DNA of 64,000 nt from assembly GCA_965207165.1 (NCBI GenBank), contig OZ242265.1:4463524-4527523 (forward strand), given 5' to 3'. This stretch comes from JAAXHV01 sp965207165. GTDB taxonomy: Bacteria; Pseudomonadota; Gammaproteobacteria; Eutrophobiales; Eutrophobiaceae. The notes beneath the pieces are model-generated. The model was not told where the DNA came from and did not search any database. It worked only from the letters and a program-made list of their open reading frames with translations. Each line of letters begins with the position of its first letter. The first letter of the stretch is position 1. Position numbers and translations under genes: made by a program. Shown piece after piece: positions 1-8,225 of this stretch.

Positions 1-720
1 ACGGCGGGGAAACAGTTCAAACCGGACCCCGAGTTCGAGCAGGCCATGGACGCGCTGTCCAACCTGGCCTACACCGAGTACCGGCAGTTGGTAGAGGAAA
101 CCGGGCTGGTTGATTACTACCAGACGGCAAGCCCGGTGGGAGAACTGGGCAAGCTCAGGATCGGCTCACGGCCGGATCGCCGGTTCGGTGTCGGTTCGCT
201 GGATGACCTGCGCGCCATTCCATGGGTGTTCGCCTGGACCCAGAACCGCCACCACGTCCCGGCCTGGTACGGGCTGGGAAGCGCCGTTGAGAAGTTTATC
301 AAGGTCAGGGGCAACGAGGGAAAGAAACTGCTGAAGAGAATGTACAAACGCTGGCCGTTGTTCGGTTTGGTAATCGACGAGGCGGAGAAATCCCTGGCCT
401 TTGTCGACACCGACGTAATAGGCCAGTATGCCGGCCTGCTGGACCAGGAGATCATCAAGGAGATAATCTCCGCGAAAATACTGCAGGAATACAAACTATC
501 CATAGCGGGCGTGCTCATGATAACCGGCGAAAAAAAACTGGCGGAACAGTTCCCGCGCTTCAGCAGAAAACTGGAACGCCGCGGCGATATCCTCAAGCAG
601 GTCGGGCTGGCCCAGGTCGAATTGGTCAAACGCTTTCGCGAACAGGGCAAACAGGCAGACCTGGTCGCGTTGCTGCTCTCCATCAACTGCGTCAGCGCCG
701 GGTTGGGGTGGACCGGGTGA
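1..720 (+). CDS. ppc: Phosphoenolpyruvate carboxylase, C-terminal part (5' end outside window)
   Basis: PEP carboxylase makes oxaloacetate from PEP and bicarbonate, refilling the TCA cycle in the cytoplasm. The reading frame is open from base 1, so the start lies upstream and only about the last 239 residues are seen. The family signatures IGSRP and LRAIPWVFAWTQNR, followed by AWYGLG, are visible about 40-95 residues into the fragment. The C-terminus ends SAGLGWTG, which resembles the usual family ending (…AGLRNTG). The stop is two bases before the end of the convergent FIST gene. The assignment is secure for this well conserved region; the N-terminal catalytic half cannot be judged. Confidence 0.95.
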   Translation, partial: TAGKQFKPDPEFEQAMDALSNLAYTEYRQLVEETGLVDYYQTASPVGELGKLRIGSRPDRRFGVGSLDDLRAIPWVFAWTQNRHHVPAWYGLGSAVEKFIKVRGNEGKKLLKRMYKRWPLFGLVIDEAEKSLAFVDTDVIGQYAGLLDQEIIKEIISAKILQEYKLSIAGVLMITGEKKLAEQFPRFSRKLERRGDILKQVGLAQVELVKRFREQGKQADLVALLLSINCVSAGLGWTG

Positions 721-721
721 G

Positions 722-1854
722 TCAGCAGAACACCGTTAATACCCCCGTGTACCCGTACAACCTGTTATGGAAAATCTCCCCGTTGGCAAAAAAACCCACC
801 AGGGGCAGGTCGCCCAGTTCGGCGCGGATCAGGTTCAGCTCTTCGGAGTCGGGGCCGAACTGGTAACGGCCGCGGCCCGTGCAGGAGTAATAGACCGCTC
901 CCCGGGGGGATGAGCTCATTCTGCCCTTGATGTCGGTCAGCATACGCTGCATATCCTGCCTGGCGGTATTGCCGTCGCGCCGGCAGAACATGACCTCGCT
1001 GCCTTCCGTCAGCAGTTGGCCCACGCCGAGGAGCCGGTTGGTTTCATCGATGCCGACCAGGTTGCGTACTATGTAATCACTGGTATCGGAGCCGGGGATC
1101 GGGAAACCGGCGAATATGTAACCCGCCACCCGCTGCAGGTCCCTGGCTATCACTTCTCCCACGTCTTCCTTGAATACGTCCAGGGCAGGCCTGTTGTCCA
1201 GTTCGATGACGATATTGCGCTCGCAGGCGGTGATGACGTGCCTGGAAGTAAAGGGTGTGCAGCCCTGGGTATGGCCTGTCGCCACGGGCACCTCGCTGGA
1301 GAACAGGACGCCGGATATGCCGCCGGATACGACGTTGTCGGCCACTTGTACGTTAACGTCGGCGGACGAACTCAGGCCGCCTACGAAGAAAGCGTTGGGC
1401 ACGTATTGCGCCAGGGACGAAATCAATGACGGCACCTGCGTGTTGCCGGGGTCGCAGTGGAGAATGCCGAAATAAAAATCATCGTTGTTGATCCAGTCAC
1501 CGGTACTGTTGATGAAGTTGTCGATATCCCCGGTCTGTACGGGCAGGGTCCTGAACGTGGTCTCGGGGAATTCCGCGAGCAGGATAGCCAGCGCCGGCTG
1601 ATCATAATATTCTTGTCCGGTAGCGCTGACGCCCAGGCCCACACTGCCGGACCAGTTCGTGATGCCGGTACGCCGGCGTAGCGTATCCAGTATGATGTCG
1701 AGCTTAGGTATGAGGGTATAAGTTGCATAGATAAAACCGAAGTTCGCCGAATCGGGTACCTGGCCGACCTGTTCAAGAAGTCTTTAACCAGTTGCTCGGG
1801 AGCCTGGTTACTGCTGTGTCCTGCCAGAAACTGTTGCATCGGTGGTTTTGTCAT
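722..1854 (-). CDS. FIST-domain sensory protein, reading frame broken by a 1-base deletion
   Basis: FIST N and FIST C domains form a putative small-ligand sensor module found alone or in signalling proteins. An N-terminal segment starting MTKPPMQQFLAGHSS (ATG at 1854) reads in one frame to about 1780. The rest (LLEQVGQVP…TYTLIPKLDI…SVGLGVSATGQEYYDQPA…) continues in another frame to the stop at 722. Restoring one base in the short A run near 1778 (T run on the coding strand) gives one protein of about 377 residues, the normal size of a stand-alone FIST protein. The gene overlaps the cytochrome gene upstream, so it looks like the last gene of the sulfite dehydrogenase operon. It may be a real pseudogene, but an assembly error is more likely because recR and trpB show the same type of break. 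Confidence 0.75.
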
Positions 1855-2248
1855 ATGCGGCAGGTATTTTGTCCACATCGGGTTGTATCGGTGCCGGGCT
1901 TATACTTCCCTTACGTGTGCGGGTTGTATTTTTGGCAAGGCCGTAGTGCTGTGTGAGGTAGTCGATGATCACCGACTCGGCAGCGCCCAGTTCCCATAAT
2001 CCGTGTTCCGCCTGCATCAGGCGAATGGTATCTTCCCAGCCGCTTCTGTTCATCCTGTTCTGGGTCACCAGTTTCGCCGAATGGCAGGAAGCGCAATGGG
2101 CATTGGTGAGCTCCCAGCCGTCATCGATAACGAAGCCGCTTACCTCATCCAGGGCCTTGTCATCTGCAAGCGCAGTACCGGGAGCCGCCAGGACGCAAAC
2201 AAGCGGCACACAGAGGATCAGGCGACGTAAACGGCGATACGGTGACAT
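1808..2248 (-). CDS. Monohaem cytochrome c, probable sulfite dehydrogenase subunit (SorB-like)
   Basis: This 146-residue protein has a signal peptide (positively charged MSPYRRLRR, then a hydrophobic stretch ending AAPGTALA) and a single CxxCH haem site (CASCH, residues 52-56), so it is a periplasmic c-type cytochrome. It follows the molybdoenzyme gene with a 31-base overlap. That arrangement matches SorAB, in which the cytochrome accepts electrons from sulfite oxidation and passes them to the respiratory chain. The start at 2248 was chosen because it directly precedes the signal peptide; the longer upstream extension reads through the SorA coding region. The SorB role is inferred from context and could be another small periplasmic electron carrier. 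Confidence 0.75.
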   Translation of the reverse strand: MSPYRRLRRLILCVPLVCVLAAPGTALADDKALDEVSGFVIDDGWELTNAHCASCHSAKLVTQNRMNRSGWEDTIRLMQAEHGLWELGAAESVIIDYLTQHYGLAKNTTRTRKGSISPAPIQPDVDKIPAAYDKTTDATVSGRTQQ

Positions 2249-3519
2249 GAGTTGTTCAAATACCCCTTCGGGTTCCAGCCGGGGATGACCATGGGTTGGG
2301 ATATGCCGTTCGAATCTACTGCCCGCGCCCAGACTTCGTAATAGCCTGCCGCCGGGAAGCGTATCTCCGCGTCCCAGTTCTGCCATGCGAGCCGGTTGGC
2401 GGGAGCCCCAAGTCCGGCCTGGCGCCAGGTGCGGCCGAAATCGATGGATACGTGTAATTCAGCCACCTCGGCATCGCCGGCCCAGGCATGGCCGTGCAGC
2501 GCCAGCGGCTGTTTCAGCGCGGTGGTAACACCGCTCCCCGGAGAAGTGATCAAGGACTTGACCGGCATGGCCTCGATGATACACATGTCCTCATCTGCCA
2601 CTTTAGTTCCCGGCGCGACCGGGTTGCAGGGCATCCGGTAGGACTTGCCCGTCATTTTCGGGCCGTCGTGGATGATGTTGCGCACGGCGATCCGTTCCAG
2701 CCATTTCCCCGAAGTCGAACCAGGCCACCCGCCGAATACCAGGCGTAACGGATGCCCGTTCATACTATGCAATGGCGCGCCGTTCATGCCCCAGGCGACC
2801 AGGGACTCCTGCTCCAGCGCCTTGCTCACGGGCACGCCGCGGGAGATGGGTATTTTTCCGGGTTGCCTGCTCAGGTGTACATCGGCGCTGTAATAAGCGA
2901 CATACACGGCATCGTTCTTTATTCCTGCATCCTCCAGCACGTCCCTGAGCCGCACGCCGTTCCATTCCGGACAGCCCACCGCACCCAGGGTCCACTGGTT
3001 GCCGGAAGCCGGCGGGTCGAACTCGGCCCGGCCGTTACCGCCGCATTCCAGGGTCAGCTGCAGGGTATGGTTCTCAAACCGTTGTTTCAACTCCGCGATG
3101 GTGTAGGTTTTCGACGTTTCTGCTGATTCGCCGTCTATGGTCAAGGTCCAGGCGTCAGCATCGACGTGTATAGGCGGGATGCCGTTATTCCGGATAAACA
3201 GCCGTTCTGTCGGCGTAATATCATCGTTTAATAAATGGGCCGGCGTCTCCGCGTTCAGGGGCCGGTCATTCAACACCCGCAGGCCGTTTTTCCCCTCGAT
3301 GACAAACGCTTCCTGCGTATCGGCCAGGACAGCCGGGATCAACCCTGAAGGCATGGTATGGTGGTAGACTATCCCGGCCCCGATAACGCCGGTTAAACCC
3401 GCCAGTCCCTTGACGAAACCGCGGCGGGTCACCGGGTCGGAGCGCCTGCCCCACAGCAGGTAATCCGCTCTTTCAGGATCAAGCCTGTACAGTTCATGAA
3501 TGCCGATTTCTTTGTTCAT
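2218..3519 (-). CDS. Molybdopterin sulfite oxidase family protein (SorA-like sulfite dehydrogenase)
   Basis: This 433-residue protein carries a twin-arginine export motif (RRGFVKGLAG, about residues 32-41) and is probably folded with molybdopterin before export to the periplasm. The molybdenum-ligand cysteine lies in LECGGNGR (about residue 159), followed by the sulfite oxidase fold and a C-terminal dimerisation domain ending near NPKGYLNNSCHRI. The family oxidises sulfite to sulfate; the paired cytochrome suggests the SorAB type. The ATG at 3519 is preferred over the GTG at 3540 because a GGAG lies 12 bases upstream of the ATG. A role in detoxification or in energy gain from sulfite cannot be separated from sequence alone. 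Confidence 0.85.
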   Translation of the reverse strand: MNKEIGIHELYRLDPERADYLLWGRRSDPVTRRGFVKGLAGLTGVIGAGIVYHHTMPSGLIPAVLADTQEAFVIEGKNGLRVLNDRPLNAETPAHLLNDDITPTERLFIRNNGIPPIHVDADAWTLTIDGESAETSKTYTIAELKQRFENHTLQLTLECGGNGRAEFDPPASGNQWTLGAVGCPEWNGVRLRDVLEDAGIKNDAVYVAYYSADVHLSRQPGKIPISRGVPVSKALEQESLVAWGMNGAPLHSMNGHPLRLVFGGWPGSTSGKWLERIAVRNIIHDGPKMTGKSYRMPCNPVAPGTKVADEDMCIIEAMPVKSLITSPGSGVTTALKQPLALHGHAWAGDAEVAELHVSIDFGRTWRQAGLGAPANRLAWQNWDAEIRFPAAGYYEVWARAVDSNGISQPMVIPGWNPKGYLNNSCHRIAVYVA

Positions 3520-3624
3520 GACATGTTGTCGCTCCGCCACTGTATAACTGTGGTTGAAAAATAATCATACATAAATAACACTATCCTTACCATCGTGAAA
3601 AAATCTACCGGAGAGGCGCCGCCC

Positions 3625-4080
3625 ATGACTAATCCAAGAATGCCGGAAAACGTACCTGATTTCGTTACGGAGCACCTGCAACGCTATCTTGACAGCAACG
3701 GGGAAGACGGGCACGAGTGGAGTTCAGCGGGGATGGGGGACCATGGGGATTGCCCGGCCCTGCTGCTGACGACTATCGGACGCCGGTCGGGACAACCCAT
3801 CATCACGCCGCTGATCTACGGCGAAGCCGGCGGCGCCTATGTCGTCATAGCCTCAAAAGGCGGTGCGCCGACCCATCCGCACTGGTACCTGAACCTGGAT
3901 GCCAACCCCGAAGTGGACGTACAGATACGCACCGAGCGCTTCAAGGCCAGGGCCAGGACGGCTGGCGGCGCTGAACGCGCTGAACTGTGGGATTTGATGC
4001 TCACCATCTACCCGACCTACACGGAGTTGCAGGGCCGGACGGAGCGCGAGATTCCGGTTGTAGTCCTGGAAAAGGAATAG
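3625..4080 (+). CDS. Deazaflavin-dependent nitroreductase family protein
   Basis: This 151-residue protein has the small split-barrel layout of the F420-dependent nitroreductase (Ddn-like) family: LLLTTIGRRSGQP, then TPLIYGE, YVVIASKGGAPTHPHWYLNLDANPEV. The HPHWYLNL segment is the usual signature. The ATG at 3625 has GGAGAGG eight bases upstream and is preferred over the GTG at 3595. No F420 biosynthesis gene is visible in this window, so whether it uses F420 or flavin is open. It is divergent from the sulfite dehydrogenase operon and is followed 34 bases later by an RTX gene. Confidence 0.75.
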   Translation: MTNPRMPENVPDFVTEHLQRYLDSNGEDGHEWSSAGMGDHGDCPALLLTTIGRRSGQPIITPLIYGEAGGAYVVIASKGGAPTHPHWYLNLDANPEVDVQIRTERFKARARTAGGAERAELWDLMLTIYPTYTELQGRTEREIPVVVLEKE

Positions 4081-4114
4081 ATATTGCTCCCCCTGACGGT
4101 CTGAGACCAGGGTT

Positions 4115-5428
4115 ATGACAATAGTCAATGAGAGCGCCGAGGCATCCCTGGAGGCGACTGCAAGCGCCGGGACCACGTATTCGATAAGCTCCGGCGATAC
4201 CTTCAACGGCATCCTCGACCACAAGTTCGACGAGGACTGGGTCGGTATCGAACTGGAGCGGGGGAAAACCTACCGGATCACCCTGTCGGGGCGCGGGGAC
4301 GCCCCCGGCAAGGCCGAAGACACCGTCCTGAAGCTGTTCGATGCCGGGGGAAACCACGTTCTGACAAACGACGACATCGATGCGGCAAACCGGGTGTTCG
4401 ATTCACGGCTGACGTTTACCGTGCTTGTCAGCGATACCTACTACATCAGCGCCGGCAGCTATACCGGCAATCCGGCCACGGACAATTCCGGGGCTTACAC
4501 CATAGCGGTTGAAGAAATTGAGGTAGTTACCGTTATCGACGGCACTATCACCGGCACCGGCAGGGGGAACAGCCTCACCGGGACCGATGAGGTGGAAACG
4601 ATCCATGGCCTCGGGGGCAACGATTACCTGTACGGCCGCGGCGGTGACGATGAACTGGACGGCGGACCCGGCAACGACACCTTGAACGGCGGCGCGGGCG
4701 CCGACAGTCTCACCGGCGGTGAGGGTGACGATACCGCGTCCTACGCAGGATCACCCGCGGGCGTGACGGTGCGCCTGCACGATCCCGTACCCCGGGGCGG
4801 AGACGCCCAGGGCGATACATTCGCGGGGACGGTTACGTTTGCCTATACGGACAACGGCAACCGGGTGGAGGTGGAACTGCCCGATATCATCAACCTGAGA
4901 GGATCGGACCATGACGACATCCTGGCCGGTGACCAGCGGGCCAACAGGCTGTCCGGAGGAAGCGGCGACGATACGATATACGGCGGCCCGGGTGGTGATG
5001 ATACGAACCGGGACGACATAGACGGTGGCCCGGGAGATGACAGGCTGTTCGGCGGCAGGGGCGATGATACGCTGTACGGCGGCGAGGGTAACGACACGCT
5101 CAGGGGCGGCGCCGGCGCCGACACGATATGGGCCGGCTCCGGCGATGACATGGTGGACGGCGGTGCGGGCGCGGACGTGCTGGACGGCGGTATCGGTTTT
5201 GATACCTTCCTGTTCGCTCCAGGGCACGGGGAGGACACGGTAACCGACTTCAGAAACGGCAGGGATTTAATCGACGTCACAGCCTTCGACCTGCCGGGAT
5301 TTGATGATCTCAGCTTGTCCGCGGCGCCGGATGGTGTGACGATAGACCTGACGGACCACGGGGGCGGAACCATCCTGCTTGAGGGGTTCGATATTGCCAA
5401 CCTGGATGCGGCAGACTTCCTGTTCTGA
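4115..5428 (+). CDS. RTX (hemolysin-type calcium-binding repeat) protein
   Basis: This 437-residue acidic protein has an N-terminal beta-rich segment (about residues 20-135) resembling a bacterial pre-peptidase (PPC-like) domain. Blocks of glycine-aspartate nonapeptides (GGxGxDxLx) follow at about residues 165-210 and 275-370. The C-terminal part, ending NLDAADFLF, looks like a type I secretion signal. There is no N-terminal signal peptide, as expected for type I export. No transporter genes lie nearby, so the ABC exporter must be elsewhere. No catalytic domain is recognised; a surface or matrix calcium-binding role is only inferred. Confidence 0.8.
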   Translation: MTIVNESAEASLEATASAGTTYSISSGDTFNGILDHKFDEDWVGIELERGKTYRITLSGRGDAPGKAEDTVLKLFDAGGNHVLTNDDIDAANRVFDSRLTFTVLVSDTYYISAGSYTGNPATDNSGAYTIAVEEIEVVTVIDGTITGTGRGNSLTGTDEVETIHGLGGNDYLYGRGGDDELDGGPGNDTLNGGAGADSLTGGEGDDTASYAGSPAGVTVRLHDPVPRGGDAQGDTFAGTVTFAYTDNGNRVEVELPDIINLRGSDHDDILAGDQRANRLSGGSGDDTIYGGPGGDDTNRDDIDGGPGDDRLFGGRGDDTLYGGEGNDTLRGGAGADTIWAGSGDDMVDGGAGADVLDGGIGFDTFLFAPGHGEDTVTDFRNGRDLIDVTAFDLPGFDDLSLSAAPDGVTIDLTDHGGGTILLEGFDIANLDAADFLF

Positions 5429-5482
5429 CGGGCGTCAACTAAAGTGACGCAGGGCGACTCGGTGGCCCGTTATCTATGCTAG

Positions 5483-5488
5483 TATAAA
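5483..5488 (+). promoter_or_regulatory. Probable -10 element for the SRP RNA gene
   Basis: The hexamer TATAAA lies 7-10 bases before the predicted 5' end of the SRP RNA. The spacing fits a sigma-70 -10 box. No convincing -35 hexamer was seen upstream, so this is a modest call. Confidence 0.4.
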
Positions 5489-5495
5489 GGCTGCG

Positions 5496-5599
5496 GCCTG
5501 CGCCGGTCTCCCCGCGGCGCGAAGTTGTGAACCCCGTCAGGCCCGAAAGGGAGCAGCGGTAACAATGGATGCGGGCGCCGGGTCAAGAACGGTGCAGGA
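5496..5599 (+). ncRNA. ffs: 4.5S signal recognition particle RNA
   Basis: The 4.5S RNA binds the Ffh protein to target nascent membrane proteins. The universally conserved apical region is recognisable as GTCAGGCCCGAAAGGGAGCAGC at about 5536-5557 (hairpin with its asymmetric loop). The outer strands pair: CTGCGCC at 5498-5504 with GGTGCAG at 5591-5597, and CCCGC at 5511-5515 with GCGGG near 5571. The length of about 100 nt and the position just before dnaX match many gammaproteobacteria. The exact ends are estimates. Confidence 0.85.
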
Positions 5600-5630
5600 C
5601 GCTTTCTGAATCGGGATTAATCGGAGTGTT

Positions 5631-7205
5631 ATGAGTTATCAGGTTCTTGCGCGTAAATGGCGGCCGCGTTCGTTTGCGGATATGGTGGGACAAGGCCATG
5701 TCCTGAAGGTGCTGGTCAATGCGCTGGATTCCGGCAGACTGCACCATGCCTACCTGTTCAGCGGTACCCGCGGCGTGGGCAAGACGACCCTGGCGAGGAT
5801 CCTGGCGAAGTGTCTCAACTGCGAAGCCGGCGTCGGTTCCGAACCCTGCGGCAAGTGCAGCGCCTGTACGGGTATCGATGAAGGCCGGTTCGTCGATTTG
5901 ATCGAAGTCGACGCGGCATCCCGGGCCAAGGTGGATGAAACCCGGGACCTGATGGATAACGTCCAGTATGCGCCCACTGCCGGAAGGTACAAGGTCTATC
6001 TCATCGATGAAGTCCACATGTTCTCGAAACACAGCTTCAACGCCTTGCTCAAGACCCTGGAGGAACCGCCCGAGCATGTAAAATTCCTGCTGGCGACGAC
6101 CGAGCCGAAACGGATACCGATCACCATTCTGTCGCGCTGTCTGCAGTTCAACCTGAAACACCTGAGCGCCGGGCAGATCCAGGAACAACTGGATAAAATC
6201 ATGGAACAGGAAACGGTCCCCGCGCAGGATGGCTGTGCCCGGCTGATAGCCGGTGCGGCGGACGGCAGCATGCGCGATGCACTCAGCCTGCTCGACCAGG
6301 CTATTTCCCATGGTAACGGCAGCCTGGAGACGGAGCAGGTGCGTGACATGCTGGGGACGATCGATGTTGAGGAGTTGACTACCCTGTTCACCTCTGTCGT
6401 CGAAAAGGACGGCGCGTCCATGTTTGCAAGGCTCGGCGCCATGGCCGAGTTGTCGCCGGATTATGATGCCTTGTGCGCAGGCCTGTTGTCCATCCTGCAC
6501 AATATCGCGATCGCGCAGGTGTTGCCGGACGGTTCCGACCTGGTTGACGAGGCCGGCCGCGCATTCGCCCGCAGACTGGACAAGGAACTTGTCCAACTCT
6601 ATTACCAGATCGTCCTGAACGGCCGCAGGGACCTGCTTATGTCGCCAGATCCGAAAACGGGGTTCGAAATGACCATGATCCGCATGCTGGCATTCAGCCC
6701 CTGGGATTCCGGTGACGCCCCGGCAGATAGCGATAACCGGTCCGCGGCAGGGAATAACGGATCAACAAATACGGCGCAGAAAGCCCGCGACCGGGTACAG
6801 GACACAGCGGCGCTGGCCGATAACGATACCTGGCACGACCTGGTGGAATCGATGGCGCTGGACGGTCTGACCAAACAACTTGCCCTGCATTGCACCCTGC
6901 AGAACTACCAGGGAAACAGGCTCAACCTGAACCTGCGGCCCGAACAGGAACACCTGCTGACCACGAGCCAGAAAGAGAAGCTGCAGGCTGCGCTCAGGTT
7001 ACGCCTGTACGACAAGGTCAGGCTTGAAGTGGCGGTGGAAGGGTCCGGCGACGAGACGCCGGCGCAGAGGAAGGAGCGCAAGGACCGTGAGGCAAAACAG
7101 GCTGCATTGGCGGCCGTTCAGAAGGACCCCGAGGTCAGACAGTTCATGGAAACGTTTGATGCGACGATCGATGAGGAAGCGACCGGATATATGGGGTCAG
7201 AGTAA
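5631..7205 (+). CDS. dnaX: DNA polymerase III subunit gamma/tau
   Basis: DnaX is the clamp-loader ATPase that organises the replisome. The 524-residue protein shows Walker A GTRGVGKT (45-52), a four-cysteine zinc site (C64, C73, C76, C79), Walker B LIDEVH (124-129) and the SRC sensor motif (168-170). A variable linker and a tau-type C-terminal domain follow. The tail is shorter than in E. coli tau, and no clear slippery site for the short gamma form was found. The last residues and the stop (MGSE, then TAA) are encoded inside a palindromic repeat at 7193-7218, so the natural C-terminus may have been altered. dnaX is followed by ybaB and recR, a conserved order. Confidence 0.96.
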   Translation: MSYQVLARKWRPRSFADMVGQGHVLKVLVNALDSGRLHHAYLFSGTRGVGKTTLARILAKCLNCEAGVGSEPCGKCSACTGIDEGRFVDLIEVDAASRAKVDETRDLMDNVQYAPTAGRYKVYLIDEVHMFSKHSFNALLKTLEEPPEHVKFLLATTEPKRIPITILSRCLQFNLKHLSAGQIQEQLDKIMEQETVPAQDGCARLIAGAADGSMRDALSLLDQAISHGNGSLETEQVRDMLGTIDVEELTTLFTSVVEKDGASMFARLGAMAELSPDYDALCAGLLSILHNIAIAQVLPDGSDLVDEAGRAFARRLDKELVQLYYQIVLNGRRDLLMSPDPKTGFEMTMIRMLAFSPWDSGDAPADSDNRSAAGNNGSTNTAQKARDRVQDTAALADNDTWHDLVESMALDGLTKQLALHCTLQNYQGNRLNLNLRPEQEHLLTTSQKEKLQAALRLRLYDKVRLEVAVEGSGDETPAQRKERKDREAKQAALAAVQKDPEVRQFMETFDATIDEEATGYMGSE

Positions 7206-7218
7206 ATGCTCTGACCCC
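7193..7218. repeat. Short palindromic repeat (GGGGTCAGAG family) overlapping the dnaX stop
   Basis: Inverted arms GGGGTCAGAG and CTCTGACCCC flank a 6-base loop (TAAATG) that contains the dnaX stop codon. A second copy with the same arms lies at 13214-13239. Such elements resemble REP-type palindromes mobilised by REP-associated transposases, although no transposase is present here. Confidence 0.8.
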
Positions 7219-7252
7219 AAATATGCCAAACAGCAACACAGAGGAGAAGCAA

Positions 7253-7576
7253 ATGAAAGGCGGCTTCGGCGACATCATGAAACAGGCCCAGAAGATGCAG
7301 GAAGACATGCAGCGGATGCAGGACGAGATCGCGGCCACCGAAGTACGGGGTGAGGCCGGCGCCGGCATGGTGAAGGTCACCATGACCGGCAGGCACGACG
7401 TCAAGCGGGTTGATATAGAACCGTCCCTGCTCGCGGCGGACAAGGAGATGCTGGAAGACCTGATCGCCGCCGCGGTAAATGATGCCAACAGGCGGGTGGA
7501 AAAAGCGGCACAGGACAAGATGTCCAGTGTCACTTCAGGTCTCGGTCTCCCGCCGGGGTTCAAACTGCCGTTTTAG
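7253..7576 (+). CDS. ybaB: Nucleoid-associated protein, YbaB/EbfC family
   Basis: This 107-residue protein starts MKGGFGDIMKQAQKMQEDM, the typical helical N-terminus of YbaB/EbfC, and ends with the family's short basic-to-hydrophobic tail (LPPGFKLPF). YbaB is a dimeric tweezer-shaped DNA-binding protein acting on nucleoid structure and linked to the RecR repair pathway by its conserved gene position. The ATG at 7253 has GAGGAG just upstream. An earlier ATG at 7223 would add ten residues encoded next to the palindromic repeat and lacks a good ribosome-binding site. The gene sits between dnaX and recR, as in most gammaproteobacteria. Confidence 0.93.
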   Translation: MKGGFGDIMKQAQKMQEDMQRMQDEIAATEVRGEAGAGMVKVTMTGRHDVKRVDIEPSLLAADKEMLEDLIAAAVNDANRRVEKAAQDKMSSVTSGLGLPPGFKLPF

Positions 7577-7598
7577 GTTATGATTGGAGCTGTCATCG

Positions 7599-8221
7599 AT
7601 GCGGGCTGAACCGCCCAGGCTGGGCACGCTGATCCAGGCGCTTTGCTGTATGCCGGGAATCGGTAAAAAATCAGCCCAGAGAATCAGTTACCACCTGTTG
7701 CAACGCGACCGCAGCGGGGCAAAGTCTCTTGCCGCCGCGTTGGCCGATGCAATGGACAACATAGGCAGTTGTGAGCGGTGCCGCAATTTCAGTGAAACCC
7801 CGGTATGCGAGCTTTGCCTGAGTGAGAGAAGGGATGGTTCGCTGTTGTGCATAGTGGAAAGCCGGCAGACGTGTTCGCGATGGAAGAGGCGGGCTACAAC
7901 GGCAAATATTTTGTGCTGATGGGGCACCTCTCCCCTCTGGATGGCATCGGACCGCAGGAACTGGGCCTGGACAAGCTGGCGGCGTACCTGGCGGGTTCTC
8001 CCGGAGTTGAAGCCGGCGCCGGAGTCAAGGAGGTGATCCTGGCAACCAACTCGACCATGGAGGGGGAAGCGACCGCGCATTTCATCAGCAATATCGTGCA
8101 GAAACATGACATGCGCGTGACCCGCATCGCCCACGGGGTGCCGCTGGGCGGTGAACTGGAATATATAGACAGCAACACGCTTTCCCACGCCCTGGCCGGG
8201 CGTCGCGACATAACCGGCTAA
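7599..8221 (+). CDS. recR: Recombination mediator RecR, frame broken by a 1-base deletion as read
   Basis: RecR works with RecF/RecO to load RecA on gapped DNA. The first part shows the helix-hairpin-helix (MPGIGKKSAQRI) and zinc finger (CERC…CELC), then reads LLCIVES. The TOPRIM part (PADVFAMEEAGYNGKYFVLMGHLSPLDGIGPQ…) continues in another frame. Adding one C in the run near 7862-7863 restores one 207-residue protein, about the normal RecR length. ATG 7599 has GGAG nine bases upstream. A well conserved sequence on both sides of the break argues for a sequencing or assembly error rather than a decayed gene. Confidence 0.9.
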
Positions 8222-8225
8222 TCTC

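Noticed and set aside
4115..5428. CRISPR-like or DNA tandem repeat array in the RTX gene
   Set aside because: The repetition is at protein level (GGxGxDxLx); DNA copies differ and there are no spacers.
5583..6596. Minus-strand frame opposite dnaX
   Set aside because: dnaX motifs are complete on the plus strand; the antisense frame also overlaps the SRP RNA gene end.
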